A stretch of 64,000 bases of DNA from contig JANQKR010000031.1 in the NCBI GenBank assembly GCA_028281025.1, forward strand, positions 159,486-223,485. Reading direction: 5' to 3'. This stretch comes from Croceivirga sp. GTDB taxonomy: Bacteria; Bacteroidota; Bacteroidia; Flavobacteriales; Flavobacteriaceae. The number at the start of each line of letters is the position of its first letter. Within the stretch, counting starts at the first letter, position 1. The notes beneath the pieces are model-generated. The model ran no database searches, had not been told where the DNA came from, and saw nothing but the letters and a program-made list of their open reading frames with translations. A program made the translations under genes and the position numbers. Below, one piece after another: positions 6,969-15,188 of this stretch.

Positions 6969-8246
6969 ATGGAAAAAAGAGAGAAAATTCAAGCATTGGT
7001 AACCGATTGGACCGTAAATCCAAGGTGGAAAGGTGTAGAAAGACCTTATACTGCAGAGGAGGTAATCAACCTTCGCGGTTCCTATGACATTGAGTACTCC
7101 ATTGCGCGGATGGGAGCCGAAAAATTATGGGAAAAGCTTACGACCCAGGATTTTGTGGCGGGACTGGGGGCACTAACTGGAAACCAGGCCATTCAAGAGG
7201 TGGAAGCAGGTCTTGAAGCCATTTACCTAAGCGGATGGCAGGTAGCTGCCGACGCCAACCTGGCCGGTGAGATGTACCCGGACCAATCCCTTTATCCTGC
7301 CAATAGTGTCCCCATGGTAGTAAAGCGCATTAACAATGCTTTACTGCGTGCGGACCAAATACAAACGGTCAATAAGACCAAAGGAAAAAAGGACTATTTG
7401 GTGCCTATAGTTGCCGATGCGGAAGCTGGATTTGGAGGAAACCTAAATGCCTTTGAATTGATGAAGTCCATGATTGAAAATGGCGCTTCCGGAGTACATT
7501 TTGAAGACCAGCTGAGTTCTGCAAAAAAGTGTGGCCATTTAGGGGGAAAGGTATTGGTGCCTACCCAGGAAGCCATAAATAAATTGATAGCAGCACGTTT
7601 GGCTGCGGACGTTATGGGCGTTCCTTCGGTAATCATTGCAAGGACAGATGCGGATGCCGCTAACTTATTGACGAGTGATGTTGATGAACGCGATCATAAA
7701 TTCATAACAGGAAAGCGGTCCCCGGAAGGCTTTTTCTATGTAAAGAATGGCTTGGAACAAGGTATTGACCGCGGATTGAGTTACGCTCCTTTTGCCGATC
7801 TAATTTGGTTGGAAACCTCTACCCCGGATTTGGAGCAGGCCAGAAAATTTGCAGATGCAATCCATGCCCAATATCCAAATAAAATGTTGGCGTACAACTG
7901 TTCCCCTTCGTTTAATTGGGCGGCCAAACTAAGTGTGGCGGAAATGGAAACCTTTAGGGAGGAACTGGCTGCTATGGGCTATAAATTCCAATTTATTACC
8001 CTGGCAGGGTTCCATGCCTTGAATACCAGTATGTTCGAGCTTTCCAAATCGTACAAGGAACGCGGAATGGCAGGATATTCCGAATTGCAACAACGGGAGT
8101 TCGCCTTGCAAAAAGAAGGATTTAAAGCGGTGAAACATCAAGGCTTTGTTGGAACCGGTTATTTTGATGCGGTTCAAAATATTGTTACCTCCGGAACGGC
8201 AAGTACAGTAGCTATGAAAGGAAGCACAGAGACTGCTCAGTTCTGA
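6969..8246 (+). CDS. aceA: Isocitrate lyase
   Basis: 425 residues, typical of the short bacterial form. It splits isocitrate into succinate and glyoxylate, feeding AceB. Visible features: [13 protein letters not shown] at the N-terminus, [41 protein letters not shown] (metal-binding region), and [19 protein letters not shown] with the catalytic cysteine near residue 188. IARTDADAA and [11 protein letters not shown] complete the active site. The second gene of the aceBA unit; ends in a strong terminator at 8270-8299. Cytosolic. Confidence 0.96.
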   Translation: MEKREKIQALVTDWTVNPRWKGVERPYTAEEVINLRGSYDIEYSIARMGAEKLWEKLTTQDFVAGLGALTGNQAIQEVEAGLEAIYLSGWQVAADANLAGEMYPDQSLYPANSVPMVVKRINNALLRADQIQTVNKTKGKKDYLVPIVADAEAGFGGNLNAFELMKSMIENGASGVHFEDQLSSAKKCGHLGGKVLVPTQEAINKLIAARLAADVMGVPSVIIARTDADAANLLTSDVDERDHKFITGKRSPEGFFYVKNGLEQGIDRGLSYAPFADLIWLETSTPDLEQARKFADAIHAQYPNKMLAYNCSPSFNWAAKLSVAEMETFREELAAMGYKFQFITLAGFHALNTSMFELSKSYKERGMAGYSELQQREFALQKEGFKAVKHQGFVGTGYFDAVQNIVTSGTASTVAMKGSTETAQF

Positions 8247-8269
8247 TCTATCCTGATTTTAGTTGGTTG

Positions 8270-8299
8270 AAAATGCCCCTTTTTTGGGGCATTTTTTTT
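8270..8299 (+). terminator. Rho-independent terminator after aceA
   Basis: AAAATGCCCC (8270-8279), a six-T loop, then GGGGCATTTT (8286-8295) continuing into a T-run to 8299. Strong stem of ten pairs with U-tract. Confidence 0.9.
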
Positions 8300-8404
8300 G
8301 TGGGTCCCGGAAGATCTAAAAAATGTTAAGAAAATCACAATATTGTTAACATTTTCTACGTTTTAATACCTACCTTTATAAGGTAACATTACGGGTTCTT
8401 TTAA

Positions 8405-8587
8405 ATGTTTAAGCGTTTTGTAAAGAGGGTGGGGACAATGAATTGTATTATGCTATTGGTTGTGCTTTCAATTATCATTGTCTCTGAAGTACTTTTCCTG
8501 AGTGGAAAAAAGATGGATGCTATTTTTATTGCATTCTGGGCACCAACCATTTTAGGTTTTATGAACTACCTGAAGTATAAGAAATAA
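8405..8587 (+). CDS. Small two-helix membrane protein
   Basis: 60 residues beginning MFKRFVKRVGTMNC. Two hydrophobic segments (IMLLVVLSIIIVSEVLFL and IFIAFWAPTILGFMNYL) are separated by a short KK-rich loop, with a positively charged C-terminus (KYKK). No known family recognised. Preceded by TACCTTTA (8371-8378), one base from the -7 consensus. Its TAA stop overlaps by one base the ATG of a second tiny membrane protein, indicating translational coupling and arguing that the reading frame is real. Confidence 0.6.
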   Translation: MFKRFVKRVGTMNCIMLLVVLSIIIVSEVLFLSGKKMDAIFIAFWAPTILGFMNYLKYKK

Positions 8588-8682
8588 TGGATTTTATCCT
8601 CATATACTCAATTATAGTTGCACTGATCTTTATAGTGTGGTTGGTCTTTGTGGCCAGAATGTACGATAAAATGAAAAAATAG
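8587..8682 (+). CDS. 31-residue single-span membrane protein
   Basis: ATG at 8587 overlaps the preceding stop (TAATG). It begins MDFILIYSIIVALIFIVWLV and ends in RMYDKMKK: one transmembrane helix with a basic tail, very similar in style to tiny respiratory-complex or assembly-factor accessory subunits. No homologue recognised by eye. Convergent with the response regulator gene, whose stop is 4 nt away. Confidence 0.5.
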   Translation: MDFILIYSIIVALIFIVWLVFVARMYDKMKK

Positions 8683-8685
8683 CGA

Positions 8686-9462
8686 TTACGATACTCCCTT
8701 TAACCAGCTCTTAAAATCCCTGACCCTATTTCTGCTGACCACCATATCCATCTTAAACCTGCTGTTCAATCGAATTTTTAGGCGATTGTTGAAGTAATCC
8801 TCAACGGAATGGATTTCATCAATGGAAACGGTAATCTTTCTATTGATCCTAAAAAATTGCTCCGGGTCCAATAACTCCTCAAGACGTTCCAAGGTATAAT
8901 CAATAATATGGTTATTCCCCGATTTGTCCACTAAATGGGTCTGTCCCTCATCGGAATAGAAACAGGTAATCTGATTTAAGGTTACAAGTCTCAATTTATT
9001 CCGCACCCGTACCAAAAACCTTTTCTTGTATTTGGGTGTTGAAATGGAGGACACCATCTGGTCCATCCTGGCCAAATATTCGTCCTCGTCCACTTTTTTA
9101 AAGGACCAATACTTGTTTAGGGCGTCATTGATATCTTGGAGCTTTGCCGGTTTCAGGATGTAATCGATACTGTTGTACCTAAAGGCTTCAATCGCATAGG
9201 AATCAAACGTGGTCAAGAATATTATGGGCTTTTCTATGGTCAGGGAGTTCAACAATTCGAAACAGGTGCCGTCACCCAAATGGATATCCATAAAAATGAT
9301 ATCGTAAATCGGTTGTTCACTAAAGAAGATCAGGCAATCCGCAATACTATCGAGTTCGGCGACAATTTCATGCTCAATTCCGGAATCGTTGATAAGCTTC
9401 TTAAGATATGCCGAAGATATTGGTTCATCCTCTACAATGACTATTTTCAATAATTTCCCCAT
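8686..9462 (-). CDS. LytTR-family response regulator
   Basis: About 258 residues from ATG 9462 (a GTG at 9480 is also in frame). An N-terminal receiver domain (KIVIVEDEPIS, phospho-Asp in DIIFMDIHLGDG, switch residues FLTTFDSYAIEAF, lysine in DYILKPAKL) is joined to a C-terminal LytTR DNA-binding domain (RFLVRVRNKLRLVTLNQITCFYS, FFRINRKITVSIDEIHSVEDYF). It acts as a cytosolic transcription factor phosphorylated by the histidine kinase encoded just upstream (77-bp gap). The target genes are unknown; the two tiny membrane proteins converge on it. Confidence 0.9.
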   Translation of the reverse strand: MGKLLKIVIVEDEPISSAYLKKLINDSGIEHEIVAELDSIADCLIFFSEQPIYDIIFMDIHLGDGTCFELLNSLTIEKPIIFLTTFDSYAIEAFRYNSIDYILKPAKLQDINDALNKYWSFKKVDEDEYLARMDQMVSSISTPKYKKRFLVRVRNKLRLVTLNQITCFYSDEGQTHLVDKSGNNHIIDYTLERLEELLDPEQFFRINRKITVSIDEIHSVEDYFNNRLKIRLNSRFKMDMVVSRNRVRDFKSWLKGVS

Positions 9463-9538
9463 TTTTATAACTGAATTCACAAACCTAGTTTTAAATTATT
9501 ACTTAGTTGATAAATGAGACACCAATTTTGTCGTAGTG

Positions 9539-10582
9539 TCACATTTTGATGAGGGGGATTTTAAGGATGAAATCATTTTCTCCTTTTACTATTTCTATTT
9601 TTTTATTGGTTAATAACTTATAGCGGTTGGCTATATTTTTTAGCCCAAAACCGTTGTTGAACATGTCATTGGACTTTCTTTGCAGGTTGTTCCTTACAAT
9701 GAGACAATCGTTTTGTGAAATGACATCTATGGTCAAAGGTTTTTTTCTGGAAATAATATTGTGTTTAACCGCATTTTCAATACCTACTTGAAGGGCCAAT
9801 GAAACAATTTTCTTTTCCCGTTCGTTGTCTTCAATCTGAAAGTTGAAGTTTAGGTTGTTTCCAAAACGTTGACTGAGCAGTTCAGAATACGCATTGATAT
9901 ACTCCATTTCTTCCTTGACGGAGACCAGGTCCTTGTCCGAGGCTTCCAAAATACATTTGTAGATATAAGAAAGTTTGTGCACAAATTCTTTTCCTTTTTC
10001 TTTATCCTCATCAATAAGATAAACCAACGTATTTAAGCTATTGAAAAGAAAATGAGGGCTTATTTGATTTCTTAGACTTATCAACTGCGAGGATATCCGC
10101 TCTTTTTCCATTCTTTCTTCCTTGATTTTAACCTCGTTGAGTTCAGCGTACATGTGGAGCGATTCGTATATACAGATGTCCACCAGAAGAATGATGCCCC
10201 CCACAACGATTTCCATTCCAATAAATGGATCTGCATATCCGGGCAATTTTACATCTGCCAAGGGCCTTAAATACAAAATGGAAAACAGCATTAATGCCCA
10301 AAAAGGAAGGTATAATAAGGGTAATAAGGTCCATCTTCTATGCCTATTGGTATATCCGGGATATTTTTTTACGATTGCTATATAAAAATTTCTGGTCATG
10401 ATCCATAAAATGGATATTCCTATGAGTTGTATGGTCCATCTTAGGACAAAAGGAACGAAAGAAACTTCAAACAGGGCCCCACCAAAATAAATGCCCATGG
10501 AAATCGAAGTATTGAGGATTATGCCTACTATGGACAATAAGGTATCGTCAAAACCTAAAATTTTTTTTGCATTGGAAAGCAC
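9539..10582 (-). CDS. LytS/YehU-type sensor histidine kinase
   Basis: 347 residues starting at a GTG (10582). About four transmembrane segments occupy residues 12-145, followed by a short coiled linker (ELNEVKIKEERMEKERI). The His_kinase domain has phospho-His in ISPHFLFNSLNTLVYLI, the N-box LALQVGIENAVKHN and the G-box GFGLKNIANRYKLL. There is no separate sensor domain, so stimulus perception is probably within the membrane part. It is upstream of, and presumably pairs with, the LytTR regulator at 8686-9462. Confidence 0.88.
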   Translation of the reverse strand: MLSNAKKILGFDDTLLSIVGIILNTSISMGIYFGGALFEVSFVPFVLRWTIQLIGISILWIMTRNFYIAIVKKYPGYTNRHRRWTLLPLLYLPFWALMLFSILYLRPLADVKLPGYADPFIGMEIVVGGIILLVDICIYESLHMYAELNEVKIKEERMEKERISSQLISLRNQISPHFLFNSLNTLVYLIDEDKEKGKEFVHKLSYIYKCILEASDKDLVSVKEEMEYINAYSELLSQRFGNNLNFNFQIEDNEREKKIVSLALQVGIENAVKHNIISRKKPLTIDVISQNDCLIVRNNLQRKSNDMFNNGFGLKNIANRYKLLTNKKIEIVKGENDFILKIPLIKM

Positions 10583-10627
10583 GGATATTGGTTAGTTAAT
10601 GTTGGCTGTCCTAAGGTACTAAATAAT

Positions 10628-11995
10628 CTAAAACAAGGTTTTTAAATCATCCATTTTCAGTACGGCATTTTCCAGAATCCGTTGGGTCTCAAATGTATTC
10701 TTTTGAGGTATAAGAAAGGCCTTGAGGTCCTCAATCGAAGAAATGGAATGTGCCATATCGATAAAACCATATCCCACGTACACATTGTTTTCCATCAGGA
10801 TAAATGCGTTTTCTTGGGCATTTCTTCCCGGTTGTCTAAGTACCAATTGTGCCATGGGCCTTGAAATGGAAGCCATGGCATTCCTGACCTTGGAATTGTA
10901 TTCCGAAATGTTCTCCTTGTTTTGACAGTCGCCTTTACAGTTGTTTTGTAGACATAAACCACTGCTTGGGGTGGCGGGTACCAACTGGCAGTATTTGGGG
11001 CAGAGTCCGTGATCATCACATAGTCTTTTCAAAAAGACCCGACAATCGGTTGGATTGCCAAAGGCCACCAAGGGTTTCGTTAGTTGCTTTGTAGGCGTAA
11101 ACCCTAAATGTAAGATGCCATTTCGGTCTTCATAACTAAAAATACCGTACCGTTTTACCATACGTTTTTGTGCACGGTTGTATTTGGGAAAATGCTCCTT
11201 TATGGCAGCAGATTCCATAAGCAATGCAATAAGTTCGCTTCCGGATAGCTCAAAATCAATATTCGCAATTTCCCTACATAGGCGTACCTCATGTTCGGAT
11301 TTATCATAAAAATGACCGAGGACCCTTTTTTTAAGGTTTTTGGCCTTGCCTATATATATGATGCTGCCAACCTGGTCCAGGAAGAAATAAATTCCAGGTT
11401 TATTGGGAATTTTGTCCACTATTTTTTTGTCCAAATGAGGTGGAAGGGTAGCTTCTTGGTTCTTTGAATTCAGAAAATCGGTCAGGATTTTCTGGGCATT
11501 TGGCCTTTGTAAAAGTTGTTTGAAAAGAAGAACGGTTGCCTCGGCATCCCCTTTCGCCCTGTGTCTATTTCTTATGGGAATACCCATGGCGGAACACAGT
11601 TTTCCCAGACTATAGGACTGTAAACCGGGAACCAGTTTTCTGGAAAGGCGAACCGTGCAAAGCTTTTTGCGGATAAAGTCCACACCCAATTGTCGGAATT
11701 CCTCCTTTATGACCCCATAATCAAAATTAACGGCATGTGCCACAAATACACAATCTTTGGTTATTTCCAGGACCTCATGGGCAATTTGATGAAATGTAGG
11801 TGACCGTCTCACCATTTGGTCGTCGATTCCTGTAAGTCCCGTAATAAAGAAGGGAATGGGGCATTCAGGATTCACCAAACTCGTAAATTCATCAATAATG
11901 TCCTCCCCATCGAATTTAAAAATGGAAATCTCAGTGATCTTATTCCCCTTTAGACCATTTCCAGTGGTTTCTATGTCAACAATTGCGTAATGCAT
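10628..11995 (-). CDS. DnaQ-like 3'-5' exonuclease fused to GIY-YIG (UvrC N-terminal-like) nuclease domain
   Basis: About 455 residues from ATG 11995; the frame continues to 12043 but MHYAIVDIETTG is the natural exonuclease start. The first 180 residues form a DEDDh exonuclease (DIETTG, HAVNFDYGVI, HRAKGDAEAT). From about residue 200 a GIY-YIG domain follows (KPGIYFFLDQVGSIIYIGKA, LKKRVLGHF, then LLMESAAIKEHFPKYN). The C-terminal third has a cysteine cluster (CPKYCQL, CLQNNCKGDC). The fusion resembles the Cho-like/DNA polymerase III epsilon-like proteins of Bacteroidota, likely involved in DNA repair. No UvrB-binding or helix-hairpin-helix region as in UvrC. Confidence 0.85.
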   Translation of the reverse strand: MHYAIVDIETTGNGLKGNKITEISIFKFDGEDIIDEFTSLVNPECPIPFFITGLTGIDDQMVRRSPTFHQIAHEVLEITKDCVFVAHAVNFDYGVIKEEFRQLGVDFIRKKLCTVRLSRKLVPGLQSYSLGKLCSAMGIPIRNRHRAKGDAEATVLLFKQLLQRPNAQKILTDFLNSKNQEATLPPHLDKKIVDKIPNKPGIYFFLDQVGSIIYIGKAKNLKKRVLGHFYDKSEHEVRLCREIANIDFELSGSELIALLMESAAIKEHFPKYNRAQKRMVKRYGIFSYEDRNGILHLGFTPTKQLTKPLVAFGNPTDCRVFLKRLCDDHGLCPKYCQLVPATPSSGLCLQNNCKGDCQNKENISEYNSKVRNAMASISRPMAQLVLRQPGRNAQENAFILMENNVYVGYGFIDMAHSISSIEDLKAFLIPQKNTFETQRILENAVLKMDDLKTLF

Positions 11996-12082
11996 GCGGT
12001 AGGGCAAGTTACATAAAGCCCATGAAGTCACCCTAAAAAACAAGGAAGTAAACCGGAAACCGTATCATTTGATGTTACAACT

Positions 12083-12877
12083 TTACTCGAAGCATAGCCT
12101 TTTATCTTCACAGAAAGTTTGTTTGATCTGTTCCTCGGTCAATCCCAATAGTTCAAACTCAAGACGAACCCCACTAAGTGCTTTCATCTTTTCCTCAAAA
12201 CTTTTTTCTCCCAGGAGATAAAAGGAATAGTATTCCAAATCCTCTGGGTTTGGGTTGGGTTCGGACGCAACGGACCAATAATAGGTGGTGTCGGGTTTTA
12301 GGGAAATGCTCTGTGGGCCAATCACAATGGTATTTCCATTGGTGGCTATTTTAAAAGGACTTTTTGTATCGCCCTCTTGCAGAAAAAAGTAGTTCAGGTC
12401 CGTAGGATTTGGTTTTGTCCATACAAAGGGAATTTCACGCATGAAAAGGCTTACGTCATTTCGCGGACTTTGTTGGGATGCGGAATTGATCGACTTCAAC
12501 ACTATATTAGTGCCCTGTTTTTCATTCTCATCCCACAGTTTTTTCCATATATCCTTCAAATACGAGAAAGAAAAGGGCCCCTGTTTTTCCTTTTTGGTGT
12601 AACGCTTTATACGCGTATAAGGAACAATGACCTTTTTTTTCAATTCGTACATTACACCATTGGTATCGGTAAGAAGTACTTCATCCCCCTCGTCCAATGT
12701 CAGAAAATGACCAGCTTTGATAAACATACCCTTGCTTAGGACAATGGAGTCGTTCAACATCGCCCCACCTTGTACCTGAAATACGCAATAACCGGTTTCC
12801 ATCTGTTGTGCCCATGAGGATTGAATGCCTGCAAAGCTTCCAATGACCAACAATACCGCTAAAAAAGACTTTTCCAT
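12083..12877 (-). CDS. Secreted protein of unknown function
   Basis: About 264 residues. Start at ATG 12877 gives MEKSFLAVLLVIGSFAGIQS with cleavage near WAQQ, a clear signal peptide. The mature part begins GYCVFQVQGGAMLNDS, a compact beta-rich segment, followed by a basic stretch (IKRYTKKEKQG), a middle stretch FVWTKPNPTDLNYFFLQEG and an acidic C-terminus with two cysteines (TFCEDKRLCFE). I recognise no family. The N-terminal beta segment reminds of FecR-like or SH3-like folds, but that is weak. It sits alone between the exonuclease and the ECF sigma factor; probably periplasmic. Confidence 0.65.
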   Translation of the reverse strand: MEKSFLAVLLVIGSFAGIQSSWAQQMETGYCVFQVQGGAMLNDSIVLSKGMFIKAGHFLTLDEGDEVLLTDTNGVMYELKKKVIVPYTRIKRYTKKEKQGPFSFSYLKDIWKKLWDENEKQGTNIVLKSINSASQQSPRNDVSLFMREIPFVWTKPNPTDLNYFFLQEGDTKSPFKIATNGNTIVIGPQSISLKPDTTYYWSVASEPNPNPEDLEYYSFYLLGEKSFEEKMKALSGVRLEFELLGLTEEQIKQTFCEDKRLCFE

Positions 12878-13080
12878 ACTTACTTTTCTTTTATATTGTC
12901 GAGGGTCCAATGGTACACAAGTTACTTATGTTTTCGTTAGTGAAAAAAGGAAAACCTTATGGATCGATGCGCTTTTTGTCCCGGTGACGTAAAATACAAG
13001 GTAAAAGGTGCATAGGTATTGGGCCTGTTCGCCTTGCCGGGGATGGAAAGAATAATGGGAAGTCCCTGGTCCAAAAAGTT

Positions 13081-13659
13081 TCACTTTCCCTTAAAAACGA
13101 GAAAAAGCAGTGCTCGGATTTTTGGACGAAGTTGCTTCCGAAGTCTTGAAAACGCCTTTGTGATTTGTCCCTCTACGGTTTTGACGGAGATGTTGAGGTA
13201 TTGGGATATTTCCTGGTTGGTCAATCCCTCTTTTTTACTCATCACGAATATGCGCCTGCACTTCTCAGGAAGTTTGTTGATTTCTGAATTAACGAGTTCA
13301 ATGAGTATATCGTTCTTGTCGGAATTCTCATGGGCCATTATCGAATTCAAGGTTTTAAAGTAGCGCTCTTCAAGTGAGGACATGGACTTTTGTTTTCGAT
13401 AGGTATCCACAAACTCATTGTAGGTAAGCTTATGAAGGTATGCCTTTAGGGATTGTTCGGGTTTAAGTCCCGCTCGGTGCTCCCATACCTTCAAAAACAC
13501 ATTTTGGACAATATCCTGGGATTTTGCCTCATCCCGTATTAAACTAAAAGCAAACACACAAAGTAGATGATGGTATTCCTGGATAAGGAAAGAAAATGCC
13601 CTTTCGTCCCCCATCCTTAGAAATTCAATCAGAACACTATGTTCCCTGAATTCCAACAT
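13081..13659 (-). CDS. ECF-type RNA polymerase sigma factor (FecI-like, Bacteroidota)
   Basis: 192 residues. Region 2 is at FLIQEYHHLLCVFAFSLIRD and SQDIVQNVFLKVWEHRAGL. Region 4 holds KLPEKCRRIFVMSKKEGL and TNQEISQYLNISVKTVEGQI, the helix-turn-helix. It should direct transcription of the fecR-susC-susD locus when released by the anti-sigma factor encoded divergently 215 bp away. The divergent arrangement is less common than the usual co-directional sigma-fecR order. Confidence 0.92.
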   Translation of the reverse strand: MLEFREHSVLIEFLRMGDERAFSFLIQEYHHLLCVFAFSLIRDEAKSQDIVQNVFLKVWEHRAGLKPEQSLKAYLHKLTYNEFVDTYRKQKSMSSLEERYFKTLNSIMAHENSDKNDILIELVNSEINKLPEKCRRIFVMSKKEGLTNQEISQYLNISVKTVEGQITKAFSRLRKQLRPKIRALLFLVFKGK

Positions 13660-13874
13660 ACGGTCTATTTTGATGATTCATAGAGCGGAACACGATTTGT
13701 CACGAGGGAACGCATAAAAACCATGCTGCCCTCTTAAAGGGGTTGAATTTTGGTTAAATGGAAGAATCCTTAAATGTCCAGATTGTTCACTACTAAATGT
13801 ACAATTTTTAAAAAAAACATAAAAAAAGAAAGGGTGTTGACGATTTGCTTCGTATTAAGTTAAAAAGGTGTTAA

Positions 13875-15029
13875 ATGTCTACCCAAAAAGCGTATTACCT
13901 TATTGTTAAATTTCTTTCTGATAAGTTGAACGAAGAGGAAAGAAAACAACTTGAAACCCTACTTGAAGATCCTGAAAATGAAAACTTATTTTCAGAACTG
14001 GTACACGCCAACTTTACCTCCGAGTACAGCCTAAAGGAATTTTCCTCTGCCGGACTTCAAAAAGTCCTTCGGGAAAAAATCCGTAGTGAAAAGCGTCCTG
14101 GTCCTTTACGGATAAAAAGAATGCAACCTATCCTGAAATATGCTGCCGTATTGGTCCTTGTTTTGGGAATCGGCTACTTTTTTAGTGAATACCTTTTTGT
14201 CACGGATCAAGGGAACGGTAAAATTGTCCCGAAAGATGATGCCATTGTGCTTGAGCTGGAAGATGGGAAAACCGAGATTTTGAACCCATTGGTTTCCAAA
14301 GTAGTTCAAAACGATGACGGCATGGTTGTAGGCCAACAGGAGAAAAATGTAATTAGGTACACGAGCAATTCGGACGTTGAAACCTTAGTGTACAATACCC
14401 TACGGGTACCCTATGGTAAACGATTTGACTTGGTCCTTTCGGACGGGACAAAGGTTTATCTCAACGCCGGGACCTCATTAAAGTATCCAGTGAAGTTTTT
14501 GCCTAAAATGAAACGGGAGGTGTTTCTGAGTGGGGAAGCATTCTTTGATGTGGAAAAAGACAAGGAACATCCCTTTATTGTTAATGCGCATGAAATGGAT
14601 GTTGAGGTACTGGGGACCAAATTTGTGGTTTCCTTGTACGAAGAGGATGAAATGACCTCAGTTGTGCTGATCGAGGGCGCTGTTGATCTCTCTAAAGAAG
14701 ATGCTCCCGAAAAAGTTAAGCTAACTCCAGGTACACGGGGTGTGTTGGACCATCACTCGGGACGTATAAGCAAAGGTGCCGTGAACACTGATTTTTACAC
14801 CGCTTGGATGGACAGTGTACTGGTCTTTAGAAACCAGACCTTCGATAATATAGCCAAAAAGTTGGAACGTGTTTTTAATGTTACCATCATCACCAGGAAC
14901 AGGGAGTTTGGTCAAGAAGTCTTTAATGCGAGTTTTGACAATGAAACGATAGAGGATATTTTGAGCTATTTCCAAGAAACCCACGACATGGATTATTCCA
15001 TTGAGAACAATGTAATCTATATAAACTAA
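13875..15029 (+). CDS. FecR-family anti-sigma factor
   Basis: 384 residues. The cytosolic N-terminus (1-75) is followed by a transmembrane helix (YAAVLVLVLGIGYFFSEYLF, about 90-110). Next comes a periplasmic FecR domain (LRVPYGKRFDLVLSDGTKVYLN, GEAFFDVEKDKEHPFIV, VEVLGTKFVV) and a C-terminal DUF4974-type domain (FRNQTFDNIAKKLERVFNVTI). It holds the sigma factor until the STN domain of the adjacent SusC signals substrate binding. First gene of the rightward run fecR-susC-susD-lipoproteins; 159 bp separate it from susC. Confidence 0.92.
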   Translation: MSTQKAYYLIVKFLSDKLNEEERKQLETLLEDPENENLFSELVHANFTSEYSLKEFSSAGLQKVLREKIRSEKRPGPLRIKRMQPILKYAAVLVLVLGIGYFFSEYLFVTDQGNGKIVPKDDAIVLELEDGKTEILNPLVSKVVQNDDGMVVGQQEKNVIRYTSNSDVETLVYNTLRVPYGKRFDLVLSDGTKVYLNAGTSLKYPVKFLPKMKREVFLSGEAFFDVEKDKEHPFIVNAHEMDVEVLGTKFVVSLYEEDEMTSVVLIEGAVDLSKEDAPEKVKLTPGTRGVLDHHSGRISKGAVNTDFYTAWMDSVLVFRNQTFDNIAKKLERVFNVTIITRNREFGQEVFNASFDNETIEDILSYFQETHDMDYSIENNVIYIN

Positions 15030-15188
15030 CTAAACGAACCCATTATGAATGAAAAATAACCCAGCAGGAAGTTAAAAATGCCAGCACACGAAAAATAATC
15101 TCAAAAACCGGAAAATGTTGCACCATTCTCCGGCTGTATTAAGCGATTATTTCGAAAGGAAATAACCAAACATTAACACTTTAAAAAT

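Noticed and set aside
10628..11995. Annotation as UvrC
   Set aside because: GIY-YIG domain present but the UvrB-interacting, RNase H-like and helix-hairpin-helix regions are absent, and the N-terminus is a DEDDh exonuclease.
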